The notes under the pieces: model-generated
The model's input: only the letters and a program-made list of their open reading frames with translations
The model's database searches: none
What the model was told of the DNA's origin: nothing
In this document: positions 44,142 through 53,276 of the stretch, one piece after another
How positions within the stretch are numbered: the stretch's first letter is position 1
How the letters are laid out: each line of letters begins with the position of its first letter
Position numbers and translations under genes: made by a program
Assembly (NCBI RefSeq): GCF_004004555.2
Contig: NZ_SACP01000004.1
Location: 62,001-126,000 of the forward strand
Origin: Methylobacterium oryzihabitans
GTDB taxonomy: Bacteria > Pseudomonadota > Alphaproteobacteria > Rhizobiales > Beijerinckiaceae
Direction of reading: 5' to 3'
Length of the DNA: 64,000 nucleotides

Positions 44142-44202
44142 CGGCGGCCCGCGGGGCGGCGACGGTCTGCGCCCCTTGCATCCCAACCCGAGGCCCGTGC
44201 CC

Positions 44203-45435
44203 GTGTCGCTCCAGAACGTCGTCGTCGTCGGCACCGGCCAGGGCAGCTTCCAGCTCGCCGCCTCCCTGCGCGAGGGCGGGTTCCGCGGCAGCCTGACCCT
44301 GGTCGGCGACGAGCCCGGCCTGCCCTACGGCCGGCCGCCGCTGTCGAAGGCCTATCTCCTCGGCAAGACCGACGCCGCCGGCCTGAACCTGCGCCCGCCG
44401 GCCTTCTACGACGAGCACGGGATCACGGTCCGCTCCGGCGAGCGCGCGACCGCGATCGACCGCGACGGCCGCCGCGTCGTCCTCGCCTCGGGCGAGTCGC
44501 TTCCCTACAACCACCTCGTGCTGGCGACCGGCGCACGCAACCGCCCGCTGCCGGTCCCCGGCGCCGACCTGTCGGGCGTGCACCAGTTGCGGACGCTCGC
44601 CGAGGCCGACGCCCTCAAGGCGGCGCTGGCGCGGGCCGGGCGGGTCGCGGTCGTCGGCGCCGGCTTCATCGGGCTTGAATTCGCGGCAGTCTGCGCCGCC
44701 AGGGGCGTGCCCGTGACGGTGATCGAGGGAGCGCCGCGCCCCCTCGGCCGCGCGGTCTCGGCCGAGATGGCCGCGTTGGTCGAGCGGACCCATGTCGCCG
44801 CCGGCGTCGCGTTCCGCTTCGGCGCCGCGGTCACGGCGATCACCGGGACGGGGCGCGCCACCGGCGTCGCGATGGCGGACGGCGAGGCGGTCGCGGCCGA
44901 CCTGATCCTCGTCGGCATCGGCGTGCTGCCGAACCAGGAGATCGCCGAGGCGGCCGGCCTGCCGGTCGCCAACGGCATCGCCGTCGACGCGATGCTGGCG
45001 ACGCCCGATCCCGCAATCTCGGCGCTCGGCGACTGCGCCGCCCATCCCTCGCCCTTCGCCGACGGCGCCCGGGTGCGGATCGAATCGGTGCAGAACGCCG
45101 TCGACGGGGCCCGCTGCATCGCCGCTCGCCTGCTTGGCCGGCCGGCGCCGTTCTCCGCCGTGCCGTGGTTCTGGAGCGACCAGGGACCGATGAAGCTGCA
45201 GATGGCCGGCCTCGCCGCCCCGCACGACCGCGCGGTGACCCGCGGCGACCCGGAGCGCGGCGGCGTTTCGGTGTTCTGTTACCGCGGCGGCCGCCTCGTC
45301 GGCGTCGAGTCGCTCAACCGCCCCGCCGACCACATGATCGCCCGCCGGCTGCTCGCCGCCGGGATCGGCCCGTCGCCGGAACAGGCCGCCGACCCGGCCT
45401 TCGACCTCAAGGGCTTCGCGGCCGGGCCGCGCTGA
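44203..45435 (+). CDS. FAD-dependent ferredoxin/rubredoxin reductase-type oxidoreductase
   Basis: 410 residues from a GTG at 44203 (GAGG 9 bp upstream; a TTG at 44176 would add nine residues). FAD site VVVGTGQGSFQLAASLRE (about 6), second dinucleotide site VAVVGAGFIGLEFAAVCA (about 147), and FAD closure ISALGDCAAHP (about 280). RIESVQNAVDGAR (about 299) and PWFWSDQGPMKLQMAG (about 327) are typical of NADH:ferredoxin reductases serving oxygenases. No ferredoxin or oxygenase gene is adjacent. Position after the NitT/TauT importer suggests use of the imported compound (inference). Confidence 0.87.
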   Translation: MSLQNVVVVGTGQGSFQLAASLREGGFRGSLTLVGDEPGLPYGRPPLSKAYLLGKTDAAGLNLRPPAFYDEHGITVRSGERATAIDRDGRRVVLASGESLPYNHLVLATGARNRPLPVPGADLSGVHQLRTLAEADALKAALARAGRVAVVGAGFIGLEFAAVCAARGVPVTVIEGAPRPLGRAVSAEMAALVERTHVAAGVAFRFGAAVTAITGTGRATGVAMADGEAVAADLILVGIGVLPNQEIAEAAGLPVANGIAVDAMLATPDPAISALGDCAAHPSPFADGARVRIESVQNAVDGARCIAARLLGRPAPFSAVPWFWSDQGPMKLQMAGLAAPHDRAVTRGDPERGGVSVFCYRGGRLVGVESLNRPADHMIARRLLAAGIGPSPEQAADPAFDLKGFAAGPR

Positions 45436-45442
45436 ACCGGCC

Positions 45443-45736
45443 TCAGCGGTCGTTCTCGGTGGTGAGGTCGTCCGGGTGGATGCCGTCGTCCGGCTCGCCC
45501 TCGCCCCGCAGGGCGGCGCCCGGATGGGCGCCGCCGGTGAAGCGCACGCCCGCCGCGAGAAGCGCCCCGCGGATCGCCTCGGCCTGTTCCGGCGACGGCG
45601 GGTAGCTGCCGTCCTCGAAGCCCTGGATCGCCCGGGCATCGACGTTGGCGCGCAGCGCCAGATCCGCCTCCGACCAATTCAGCAACTCCCTGCCCCGGCG
45701 CGCCTGTGCGGCATTGATCCCGTCTGCGCTGCTCAC
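45443..45736 (-). CDS. Small XRE-type helix-turn-helix protein
   Basis: 97 residues from a GTG at 45736. The N-terminal domain (AAQARRGRELLNWSEADLAL, then ANVDARAIQGFEDGSYPPSP) is a short Cro/C1-type helix-turn-helix in the form common as a tiny Rhizobiales regulator. The C-terminal 30 residues are acidic and disordered (GEGEPDDGIHPDDLTTENDR). It converges with the reductase gene (7 bp apart). Confidence 0.72.
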   Translation of the reverse strand: MSSADGINAAQARRGRELLNWSEADLALRANVDARAIQGFEDGSYPPSPEQAEAIRGALLAAGVRFTGGAHPGAALRGEGEPDDGIHPDDLTTENDR

Positions 45737-46010
45737 CGCCTGCGTCCTTCCGCTGGTGCCGTCCGGTCCGAACCCGAAAAGGGGTCGGACGTCGCTCGTT
45801 CAACGGACGGCCCCCGCATTCGTTGCCATTCCGCCAAGCTTCCGAGCGAAACGGCCGAGCTTACGGTCAAGCTTCTGCAAAAATACAACAGTCGTGACGA
45901 AGTGTGATCTTGGCAACGGCCCGAAGGCCGCTTCGGGCGGGGCCGCGGCTTGCGCGGCCGGCGGGGCCTCCCGTAAAACGATGCCCAAACGACGCACGAT
46001 GGGGAACAAG

Positions 46011-46499
46011 ATGAGGTTTGTGCAGGCCGCCGCCGCGGCCGGCGCCTTCGCGCTGGCACTGTCCGCCACCCAGGGCCACGCCCAGTCGCTGACCGGCTTC
46101 GGCCAGAAGGCCCGCGACAAGCCGAGCGAGAAGCAGTACGTCCCCTCCGCCAAGGCGCAGGAGAAGATATTCCCGCTCGACTCGACCTGGACGGCGGTCA
46201 GCCTCAACGGCAAGTCGTTCGCCGGCGGCGAGCGGCCGAGCTTCATCATCGACAAGCAGTACCGCGCCCGCGGCTTCGGCGGCTGCAACACCTTCGCGGC
46301 GACCGCCTTCCCGCTCAAGGAGCAGCACCTCGCGGTCGGGCCGCTCGCCCTGACCAAGAAGAACTGCGACAAGGGCATCGGCACGGCCGAGATGCAGTTC
46401 CTCACCGCCCTGCGCACGTCCGGGCAGTGGGACATCGTCGGGTCGCAGCTCGTCATCAAGACCCAGGCCGGCGAGTTGCGCTTCGAGCGCGCGCTGTGA
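46011..46499 (+). CDS. META domain (HslJ-like) secreted protein
   Basis: 162 residues from the ATG at 46011, with GGGGA 6 bp ahead. This start gives a signal peptide (about 1-25, GHAQ); ATGs at 45981 and 45999 are in frame but would lengthen it. The META domain has TWTAVSLNGKSFAG (about 63), ARGFGGCNTFAATAFPL (about 87), VGPLALTKKNCDKG (about 109) and MQFLTALRTSGQWDIVGSQL (about 127). The two Cys probably form a disulfide. The family includes HslJ (novobiocin resistance) and other envelope proteins. Confidence 0.85.
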   Translation: MRFVQAAAAAGAFALALSATQGHAQSLTGFGQKARDKPSEKQYVPSAKAQEKIFPLDSTWTAVSLNGKSFAGGERPSFIIDKQYRARGFGGCNTFAATAFPLKEQHLAVGPLALTKKNCDKGIGTAEMQFLTALRTSGQWDIVGSQLVIKTQAGELRFERAL

Positions 46500-46637
46500 T
46501 GTGAGCAGCCGGGCGCTACGCCGCCCCGGCTTCGACCCTCTCCCGCGTTTACCCGCGCGGTCTCCTGATCTAAGCAGCCTTCGCCGCGGGATCCGACCCG
46601 CGGCCACCGGTGCGGCCGAGATAATCAGGAGGAAACG

Positions 46638-47789
46638 ATGCGTGGGGTGTCGAGGAGGACGCTGCTGGCGGCAGCTTTCGTCGGGAGCGCCGCGGTCGGC
46701 GCCCAGACCGCGGCCCAGGCCCAGGACAAGACCCCGGTCAAGCTCGGGGCGATCGAGATCCTGACCGGCCCCAACAGCCGCTACGGCATCGCGATCCAGC
46801 GCGGCTTCGACCTCGCGCTGGCCGACGTCAACAAGGCCGGCGGCGTGCTCGGCGGCCGGCCGCTCGCCGTCACCTACGAGGATTCCGCCGGCTCGAAGGA
46901 GCAGGCGCTGAACGCCGCCCGCAAGCTGATCGGCCGCGACAAGGTTCCGCTGATCCTCGGCCCGACCCTGTCGAACGAGATGTTCGCCGCCGGCCCGGTC
47001 GCCAACGAGCGCAAGGTGCCGATCGTCGGCACCTCGACCACCGCCAACGGCATCACGGCGATCGGCCCCTACGTCTTCCGCACCTCGCTGCCGGAAGCCG
47101 ACGTGATCCCGGTCACGCTCAAGACCGCGCAGCAGAAGTTCGGCATCAAGCGCGTCGCCGTGATGTACGGCAACGACGACGCCTTCACCAAGTCGGCCTA
47201 CGACGTCATGAAGGCGTCGCTGGAGAAGCTCGGCATCGAGGTCCTCACCACCGAGACCTTCGGCTCCAAGGATTCCGACTTCTCGGCCCAGCTCACCAAG
47301 ATCAAGGCGCTGAACCCCGACGCGATCGTGCTGTCGGCGCTGGTCGAGGCGGCCTCGGGCATCGAGCTGCAGGCGCGCCAGCTCGGCATCGACCCGAAGG
47401 TGTTCTTCATCGGCGGCAACGGCCTGAACTCGCCCAAGCTCGGCGACATCGCCGGCACCGCCGCCGACGGCACCCTCGTCGGCAGCCCGTGGTTCGTCGG
47501 CAAGACCGACCCGGCCAACCAGGCCTTCGTCGCCGCCTTCAAGGAGAAGTACAACGGCGACCTGCCCGACCAGTTCGCGGCCCAGGCCTACGACACCGTG
47601 CACATCGTCGCCAAGGCGATCGACGCCGCCGGCGCGCCGGACTCGGAGAAGATCAAGGACTCGCTCATCAAGGTGAAGCACACCGGCGTGATGGGCCCGT
47701 TCTCGTTCTCCGACACCCGCGACCCGGCCGACACCTCCGGCGTGGTCGTGCTGGTGATGAAGGGCGGCAAGTTCCAGCTCCTCCAGTGA
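46638..47789 (+). CDS. Branched-chain amino acid-type ABC transporter substrate-binding protein (orphan)
   Basis: 383 residues after a strong AGGAGGAAACG site. The signal sequence is SRRTLLAAAFVGSAAVGAQ...AQA. The LivK fold shows VKLGAIEILTGPNSRYGIAI (about 33), DKVPLILGPTLSNEMFAAG (about 100), FRTSLPEADVIPV (about 152) and YDTVHIVAKAIDAAG (about 318). No permease or ATPase genes accompany it, so it probably feeds a transporter encoded elsewhere. Its TGA stop is the left end of a family A repeat. Confidence 0.9.
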   Translation: MRGVSRRTLLAAAFVGSAAVGAQTAAQAQDKTPVKLGAIEILTGPNSRYGIAIQRGFDLALADVNKAGGVLGGRPLAVTYEDSAGSKEQALNAARKLIGRDKVPLILGPTLSNEMFAAGPVANERKVPIVGTSTTANGITAIGPYVFRTSLPEADVIPVTLKTAQQKFGIKRVAVMYGNDDAFTKSAYDVMKASLEKLGIEVLTTETFGSKDSDFSAQLTKIKALNPDAIVLSALVEAASGIELQARQLGIDPKVFFIGGNGLNSPKLGDIAGTAADGTLVGSPWFVGKTDPANQAFVAAFKEKYNGDLPDQFAAQAYDTVHIVAKAIDAAGAPDSEKIKDSLIKVKHTGVMGPFSFSDTRDPADTSGVVVLVMKGGKFQLLQ

Positions 47790-47918
47790 TACGACATCCG
47801 GACGATCACGTTCGGACGTCGTATCACCAGCCCGCGCGGCGCGTGAGCGAAGCCGATTTCCGCATCGCGACAGCGATCCCGCAGGGATCGCCGAGCGATC
47901 GATCGAAAATCGTATGAT
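47787..47918. repeat. Family A two-hairpin repeat, copy 5 (forward), best preserved
   Basis: A 132-bp element. Arm 1 is TGATACGACATCCGG...TTCGGACGTCGTATCA. The core is CCAGCCCGCGCGGCGCG followed by TGAGCGAAGCCG. Arm 2 is ATTTCCGCATCGCG...GATCCCGCAGGGATC...TCGAAAATCGTATGAT. Both outer ends read TGATACG outward or its near form ATCATACG. The left TGA is the binding-protein stop. Confidence 0.88.
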
Positions 47919-48025
47919 GCGTCGCCGCCCGGGCGCGGTCGCGCCTGGGCGGATTTGACTCGCTGGCCGGCTCTGGCCACCGTGCTAGCCTCGTCGGATC
48001 GGCGATCCGCAGCGGGGAGCAGGGC

Positions 48026-50650
48026 ATGAGCGCAGTCGAGCCGGACACCGCCGCGAGCCGCCCCACGGAGCCGGGCCCGGCCGCCGACCGCCACCTGCGC
48101 GCCCGCCTCGACCGTCTCGTCGCCCTCGCTGGCCGGGCCGCCCTGTGGGAGCAGGCGTGGCCGGTGCTGTGGCGCGGCCTCGCGGTCGTGCTGGTGTTCC
48201 TCACCGTGTCGTGGCTCGGGCTGTGGCTCGACGCCTCGCCGCTCCTGCGCATGGCCGGCCTCGGCCTGTTCGTCCTCGCCCTCCTGGCGGCCCTGTTCCC
48301 GCTCGTCCGGCTGCGGACCGGTTCGCGCGCCCAGGCGCTCGCCCGCATCGACCGCGATGCCGGCCTGCGCCACGGCCCGGCCCGGGCGCTCGAGGACACC
48401 CTCGCCATCGGCCAGGGCGATCCCGCCACACGCGCCCTGTGGGACCTGCACCGCCGCCGCGCCGCCGCGGCGGTGAACGCCCTGCGCGTCGGCCTGCCGA
48501 GCCCCGGCATGGCCCGGCGCGACCCGTTCGCCCTGCGGGCCGGCTGCCTGCTCGCCGCGGTGGCGGCGGCCTTCGTCGCCGGCCCCGAGGCCGGCGAGCG
48601 GGTGCGGGCGGCGTTCGACTGGCGCGGCCCGGCCGCCGCCGCGCCGTCGTTCCGGGTCGACGGCTGGATCGACCCGCCGCTCTACACCCGGATGCCGCCG
48701 CTGATCGTGACGCTCGCCGAGGCCGAGCAGCGCCTGCGCGCGCCGGTCAACGCCACGCTGGTGGTGCGCATCGCCGGCCAGGGCGACGCCACGGTCACGC
48801 CCGGCGCCGGCCTCAAGCCGCTGCCGCCCTCGGCGCCACCGCGGCCCGACCTGCGCGAGGAGCGCTTCACCCTCACCGGCGGCACCGCCGACGTCACCGT
48901 GCAGACCGGCCTCGTCAGCCGCCACCGCCTCGTGGTCGAGACGATCCCCGACCACCCGCCGGAGATCGCCTTCGCGGGCCCGCCGGAGGCCAACGGCCGC
49001 GGCACCTTCACGATCGCCTACACGGCCAGGGACGATTACGGCATCGCCTCGGCCGAGGGCGCGGTCGAGCCGCTGGCGCGCACCCGCCCGCTGGTGGCGC
49101 CGCCGCGCCTCGCCCTGTCGCTGCCCGCGGACGCGCAGGGCGGCCGCGAGACCCGCACCCTCGTCGACCTCACCGACAGCCCGTGGGCCGGGGCGCGGGT
49201 GAACCTGACCCTGGTGGCGAAGGACGAGGCCGGCCAGGAGGGCCGCAGCCCGACCCAGACCGTCACCCTGCCGGGCCGGTTCTTCGCCAAGCCGCTGGCG
49301 CGCTCGCTCGCCGAGGAGCGCCGCCGCCTCGTCCTCGATCCCGACGGCGGACGGCGCCGGGTGCAGGCCTCCCTCGACGCCCTGCTGATCGCGCCGGAGC
49401 GGTTCACCCCGGAATGGGGGGTTTTTCTCGGCCTCAAGGACGCCGCCCGGCGCCTGCGCGCCGCCCGCGACGACGCGGCCCTGGTCGAGGTCGCCGACTG
49501 GCTGTGGGCGATGGCGCTCCAGATCGAGGAGGGCGACCTCTCGGATGCCGAGAAGGCCCTGCGCGCCGCCCAGGACCGGCTCAAGGAGGCGGTCGACCGC
49601 GGGGCCCCCGACGAGGAGATCAAGAAGCTCGCCGACGACCTGCGGCAGGCGATGGACCGGTTCCTCAAGGAATTCGCCCAGCGCATGCAGAAGGAGCAGC
49701 AATCCGGCTCGCCGCAACAGCAGCAGCAGGCCGACCGCACGATCACGCCCGACGACCTCGACCGGATGCTGAACCAGATGCAGGAGGCGATGAAGCGCGG
49801 CGACGTCGCCGAGGCGCAGCGCCTGCTCGACCAGCTCCGCGGCATCCTGGAGAACCTCCAGATGGCGCAGCCGGGCTCGCGGATGTCGGATCCCGCCGCC
49901 CGCGAGATGAGCCGGCAGATGCAGGATCTCGAAAACATGGCCCGCGAGCAGCAGGGCCTGCGCGACGAGACCTTCCGCCAGGGCCAGGAGCGCCGCTTCA
50001 ACCGCAACCAGCCCGGCCAGCAGGGCGACCGGCAGCAGAACGGCCAACGCGGGCGCCAGCAGCAGGGACAGCAGGGCGGCCAGCAGCCCGGCGACCAGCC
50101 CGGCCAGCAGGGCCAGCGCCAGCAGGGGCAGCAGGGCCAGGGCGGCGTCGGCGAGCGCCAGCAGGCCCTGCGCCAGCGCCTGGAGGAGTTGCAGAAGCGG
50201 ATGAAGGAGCTCGGCATGCAGGGCGAGCAGGGCCTCGCCGATGCCGAGCAGGCGATGCGCGACGCCGAGCAATCCCTCGGGCAGGGCCAGGAGGGCAGCG
50301 CCGTCGACGCGCAAGGCCGCGCCCTCGAAGGCCTGCAGCGCGGCACCCAGGGCATGGCCCAGCAGATGCAGCAGATGGGCCAGGACGGCGATCAGCCCGG
50401 CGAGGGCCAGCAGCAGGGCCAGGGTCAGCCGGGCCAGCCCGGCCGCCAGGGCGCCCGCGACAACGACCCGCTCGGCCGCCCGACCCGCAACCGCGACTAT
50501 TCCGACGGTCGCGTCCGGGTGCCGACCGCCGACGAATCCGGCGTCGAGCGCGCCCGGCGCATCCTGGAGGAGCTGCGGCGCAAGCTCGGCGACCCGAACC
50601 GCGCCCGCGAGGAGCTCGACTACTTCGAGCGCCTGCTGCGCCGGAACTAA
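48026..50650 (+). CDS. TIGR02302/DUF4175 family large membrane protein
   Basis: 874 residues. Two N-terminal membrane helices (about 48-90, LAVVLVFLTVSWLGLWLDAS, GLFVLALLAALFPLV) and a third near 175 precede a long soluble region. The middle has helical Asp/Arg-rich segments (DADRWM-like: DDLRQAMDRFLKEFAQRMQK, about 540). From about 600 to 810 the sequence is extremely Gln/Gly-rich with coiled-coil character (QQGQQGGQQPGDQPGQQGQ). The C-terminus (SGVERARRILEELRRKLGDP, DYFERLLRR) is the conserved family end. This family is widespread in Alphaproteobacteria, with no known function; an envelope role is likely. Confidence 0.88.
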   Translation: MSAVEPDTAASRPTEPGPAADRHLRARLDRLVALAGRAALWEQAWPVLWRGLAVVLVFLTVSWLGLWLDASPLLRMAGLGLFVLALLAALFPLVRLRTGSRAQALARIDRDAGLRHGPARALEDTLAIGQGDPATRALWDLHRRRAAAAVNALRVGLPSPGMARRDPFALRAGCLLAAVAAAFVAGPEAGERVRAAFDWRGPAAAAPSFRVDGWIDPPLYTRMPPLIVTLAEAEQRLRAPVNATLVVRIAGQGDATVTPGAGLKPLPPSAPPRPDLREERFTLTGGTADVTVQTGLVSRHRLVVETIPDHPPEIAFAGPPEANGRGTFTIAYTARDDYGIASAEGAVEPLARTRPLVAPPRLALSLPADAQGGRETRTLVDLTDSPWAGARVNLTLVAKDEAGQEGRSPTQTVTLPGRFFAKPLARSLAEERRRLVLDPDGGRRRVQASLDALLIAPERFTPEWGVFLGLKDAARRLRAARDDAALVEVADWLWAMALQIEEGDLSDAEKALRAAQDRLKEAVDRGAPDEEIKKLADDLRQAMDRFLKEFAQRMQKEQQSGSPQQQQQADRTITPDDLDRMLNQMQEAMKRGDVAEAQRLLDQLRGILENLQMAQPGSRMSDPAAREMSRQMQDLENMAREQQGLRDETFRQGQERRFNRNQPGQQGDRQQNGQRGRQQQGQQGGQQPGDQPGQQGQRQQGQQGQGGVGERQQALRQRLEELQKRMKELGMQGEQGLADAEQAMRDAEQSLGQGQEGSAVDAQGRALEGLQRGTQGMAQQMQQMGQDGDQPGEGQQQGQGQPGQPGRQGARDNDPLGRPTRNRDYSDGRVRVPTADESGVERARRILEELRRKLGDPNRAREELDYFERLLRRN

Positions 50651-51108
50651 ATGGAAACTCGCTGCAAACGACTGGTTTTGTAGTCGAAATTTTGAGCGCG
50701 GGATCCCCTCTCCCGGGTGGGAGAGGGGAGCCGCGCCACGATGAAAGCCGCCTTCCACGGTTGCAACGGCTGCAGGCGGACCACCGCCCGGTTTCATCCG
50801 CAAGGGACCGCAAAGCCGGTGTGCAACTGATACCGACGATCGTTGAGAACGACCTTCGATACGGTTTTCGGACGATCCGTTCCGAAAGCCGTATCACCAG
50901 CCCGCGCGGCGCACGAGCGAAGCCGAAATCCGTGTCGCGTGGCGATTGCACGGCAATCCCCACGATCCCGGGAGGACCGCCGAGCGATCCATCGGATTTC
51001 GTACGGTTCCGTTCTCGGATTTTCGTCGAGCCCGAGGTCCCGAATGCGGAAATCGCATGATCCGCCGGACGCCCCCGCGCGGCCTCAATGCCGTGCTGTG
51101 ATGCCGGG
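50651..51108. other. 458-bp gap holding hairpins and a family A repeat
   Basis: It contains the hairpin CCCCTCTCCC-GGGT-GGGAGAGGGG (50705-50728), related to the inner arms of family B elements and located 55 bp after the TIGR02302 stop. A short pseudo-random stretch and then the family A repeat (50858 on) follow. No gene seen. Confidence 0.6.
50858..51062. repeat. Family A two-hairpin repeat, copy 6 (forward, extended)
   Basis: Arm 1 is GATACGGTTTTCGG...CCGAAAGCCGTATC, followed by ACCAGCCCGCGCGGCGCAC, GAGCGAAGCCGAAATCC and a second arm closing at TCGGATTTCGTACGG (about 51006). A further GAATGCGGAAATCGCATGA stretch suggests a partial second copy. Unlike most copies, its left end is not at a stop codon. 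Confidence 0.78.
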
Positions 51109-51321
51109 ATGACGGACTGGAACGACCCCGCCCGGCTGGTGTCCTGGCCGAACGACGACGCGACCGGCGACGAGCCCGAGACCGTGACCCTGCGCGAGGC
51201 GGTGCTCGCCGCGAGGCGCCTCTCCGACCGGCGCACTGCCTGGATCATCACCGCCAACGGCCACATCCTGCGCCCCGGCGAGATCGAGGCGCTGGTCGCC
51301 GAGCTGCCGCCCGACGTGTGA
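51109..51321 (+). CDS. Small hypothetical protein, 70 residues
   Basis: The ATG at 51109 gives MTDWNDPARLVSWPNDDATG, then ETVTLREAVLAARRLSDRRT and AWIITANGHILRPGEIEALV. It is soluble and acidic with a short beta-hairpin-like centre. No known domain; the pattern looks conserved rather than random. It ends 3 bp from the mobA stop on the other strand. Confidence 0.65.
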   Translation: MTDWNDPARLVSWPNDDATGDEPETVTLREAVLAARRLSDRRTAWIITANGHILRPGEIEALVAELPPDV

Positions 51322-51324
51322 GGA

Positions 51325-51945
51325 TCAGGACGCCGCGAGCGCCCGCTCCGCCGCCGCGAGCTCCTCCGGAGTGTTGAGGTTCAGGAACGGATCGACCGGC
51401 TCGACCGGCCACGCGGCCTCCGCCGCATGGTGGCGGGCGATCCACATCCCGACCCGGCGCAGGCCGCGCTCGACCAAGGCCGCGCGCAGGTCGTGGCGCA
51501 ACGCCACCGCGAACACGCCGGTCACGAGGTGCAACTGCCCGCCCGAGGCCGCCACCGCGACCTCGACCCCGTCCCGCTCCCGCGCCGCGTGCAGCCGCGC
51601 GACGAGGTTTTCCGGCAGGAACGGCGTGTCGCCGGCGGCACTCGCCACGTAGGTCACGTCGGGCCGGTGCGCCGCCGCGTAGTCGAGGGCGGCGAGAAGT
51701 CCGGCAAGCGGCCCGGGCGCCCCCGCCACCGTGTCGGCCACCACCGGCCCGGTGAAGCCGGCGAAGCGCGACGGATCGCCGTTGGCGCTGAGGACGAGGC
51801 CGGCCGCGCATTGCGGCCGCAGCCGCTCGGCCACCCGGTCGAGCAGCGTGCGGCCGCCGAGGCGCAGGAGCGGCTTGTCGCCGCCGCCCATCCGCCGCGA
51901 CAAGCCGCCGGCGAGGATCACCCCGAGGGTCGGCGGGCCCGACAC
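51325..51945 (-). CDS. mobA: Molybdenum cofactor guanylyltransferase MobA
   Basis: 206 residues from a GTG at 51945. The nucleotidyltransferase loop is [18 protein letters not shown] (about 9-26). It is followed by [20 protein letters not shown] (about 68) and the metal-binding AAGDTPFLP (about 108). The end [10 protein letters not shown] is typical. MobA links GMP to molybdopterin to give the bis-MGD precursor used by DMSO-reductase-family enzymes such as formate dehydrogenases. Its start lies 2 bp after the mrp stop, so it is translationally coupled. Confidence 0.92.
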   Translation of the reverse strand: MSGPPTLGVILAGGLSRRMGGGDKPLLRLGGRTLLDRVAERLRPQCAAGLVLSANGDPSRFAGFTGPVVADTVAGAPGPLAGLLAALDYAAAHRPDVTYVASAAGDTPFLPENLVARLHAARERDGVEVAVAASGGQLHLVTGVFAVALRHDLRAALVERGLRRVGMWIARHHAAEAAWPVEPVDPFLNLNTPEELAAAERALAAS

Positions 51946-51947
51946 GG

Positions 51948-53141
51948 CTACTCGATGACGATCCGCGGCGCCTGCCGCCCGACCGGCGCGCCGGAGAGGT
52001 TGGCCCACAGGGCGGCGGCGATGTCCCGGTAGACCCCGGCCTGCGGACTGTCGGGATCGACCGCCACCACCGGGCGGCCGGCATCCGAGCTCTCGCGGAT
52101 CGCCATGGTCAGCGGCACCTCGCCGAGGAACGGCACGCCGAGGCGCTGCGCCTCGACCCGGGCGCCGCCATGGCCGAAGATGTGCGAGGCGCCGCCGCAA
52201 TGCGGGCAGACGAAGGTCGCCATGTTCTCGATCACGCCGAGGATCGGCACCTCGACCCGGCGGAACATCGTCACGCCGCGCCGCGCATCGATCAGCGCGA
52301 GGTCCTGCGGCGTCGACACGATGACGGCGCCGGCGAGCGGCGTCGCCTGGGCCATGGTGAGCTGGGCGTCGCCGGTGCCGGGCGGCATGTCGACGATCAG
52401 CACGTCGAGCTCGCCCCAGGCGACCTCGCGCAGGAGCTGGGTCAGCGCCGACTGCACCATTGGCCCGCGCCAGATCATCGCCGTGTCGGCCTGGATCAGG
52501 AAGCCGATCGACATCACCGGCAGGCCGTAGCCGTTGAGCGGCACGATGCGCTGGCCCTGCGGGGTATCGATGGTCTCGGGCTTCTGGTCGAGCCCGAACA
52601 GCTTGGGCACCGACGGCCCGTAGATGTCGGCGTCGAGGAGCCCGACCTTGAGCCCCTGCGCCTTGAGCGCGAGGGCGAGGTTGCAGGCGGTGGTCGACTT
52701 GCCGACGCCGCCCTTGCCGGAGGCCACCGCCACGACGTGGCGCACGCCCGGCAGCGCCGGCCCGGGGCGCGGCGCGCCGCCGCTGCCGCGGGCCGGGGCA
52801 TGGGAATGGCCGTGGGCGTGCGCATGGCCCGGCCCGCCGGAGGCCCGCACCGGCGGGCCGTTGGCCGCCGTGCCGGACGGGGCGGCCGGCGCGCGCTCGT
52901 TCGTGAGGCTCGCGAAGGCGCCCTTGACGCCGGGGATCTTCAGCACCGCGATCTCGGCCGCCTGCCGGACCGGCTCGAACGCCTCGGCCTCGGCCGCCGT
53001 CACCACGATCGAGAACATCACCCGGTTCGACGGATCGATGACGATCTCCGACAGGCGCCGGGAGGCCGGCAGGGAGGTGCCGCCGGCCTCCACGGCCACG
53101 CCGGCCAGGGCCTTCAGCACGTCGTCACGGGTAATCGCCAC
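51948..53141 (-). CDS. mrp: Mrp/ApbC family iron-sulfur carrier ATPase
   Basis: 397 residues from a GTG with AAGGAG 9 bp upstream. The N-terminal MIP18/DUF59 domain (about 1-85) precedes a linker with a His-rich run ([11 protein letters not shown], about 107-117), then the ATPase with [20 protein letters not shown] (about 139), [15 protein letters not shown] (about 246) and the paired-Cys VCPHCGG (about 313). Mrp proteins bind and pass on Fe-S clusters. The His-rich linker is not a core feature and may bind metal. Confidence 0.93.
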   Translation of the reverse strand: MAITRDDVLKALAGVAVEAGGTSLPASRRLSEIVIDPSNRVMFSIVVTAAEAEAFEPVRQAAEIAVLKIPGVKGAFASLTNERAPAAPSGTAANGPPVRASGGPGHAHAHGHSHAPARGSGGAPRPGPALPGVRHVVAVASGKGGVGKSTTACNLALALKAQGLKVGLLDADIYGPSVPKLFGLDQKPETIDTPQGQRIVPLNGYGLPVMSIGFLIQADTAMIWRGPMVQSALTQLLREVAWGELDVLIVDMPPGTGDAQLTMAQATPLAGAVIVSTPQDLALIDARRGVTMFRRVEVPILGVIENMATFVCPHCGGASHIFGHGGARVEAQRLGVPFLGEVPLTMAIRESSDAGRPVVAVDPDSPQAGVYRDIAAALWANLSGAPVGRQAPRIVIE

Positions 53142-53186
53142 GGGCTTTGCTCCTTCCGGGACTTCTCACCCCGGCTCACCCCGCAA

Positions 53187-53204
53187 GGCCGAGCATGCTC
53201 GGCC
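53187..53204. terminator. Short palindrome between mrp leader and pncB end
   Basis: GGCCGAGC-AT-GCTCGGCC forms an 8-bp self-complementary stem 73 bp past the pncB stop. Only TT follows on the minus strand. It could be a weak terminator or a regulator site. Confidence 0.3.
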
Positions 53205-53276
53205 CGGTTCACCCTGCATGTAGCCGATGGATGCGCGAACGCCAGGGCGGACGAAGGTCGCGCCGGCCGATGCCGC

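Noticed and set aside
45763..45800. Hairpin-like GTCCG...CGGAC sequence upstream of the META-domain gene as a riboswitch
   Set aside because: The stem is only 5 bp and isolated; no larger structure is evident.
47588..50803. A 1071-codon minus-strand frame over the same region
   Set aside because: Antisense shadow of the TIGR02302 gene; repetitive Ala/Leu/Arg composition with no domain and no ribosome site.
48145..51060. A 971-codon open frame overlapping the TIGR02302 gene in another frame
   Set aside because: Its product is an Arg/Ala/Gly/Pro-rich string typical of out-of-frame high-GC sequence; the real frame has clear membrane helices and a known family end.
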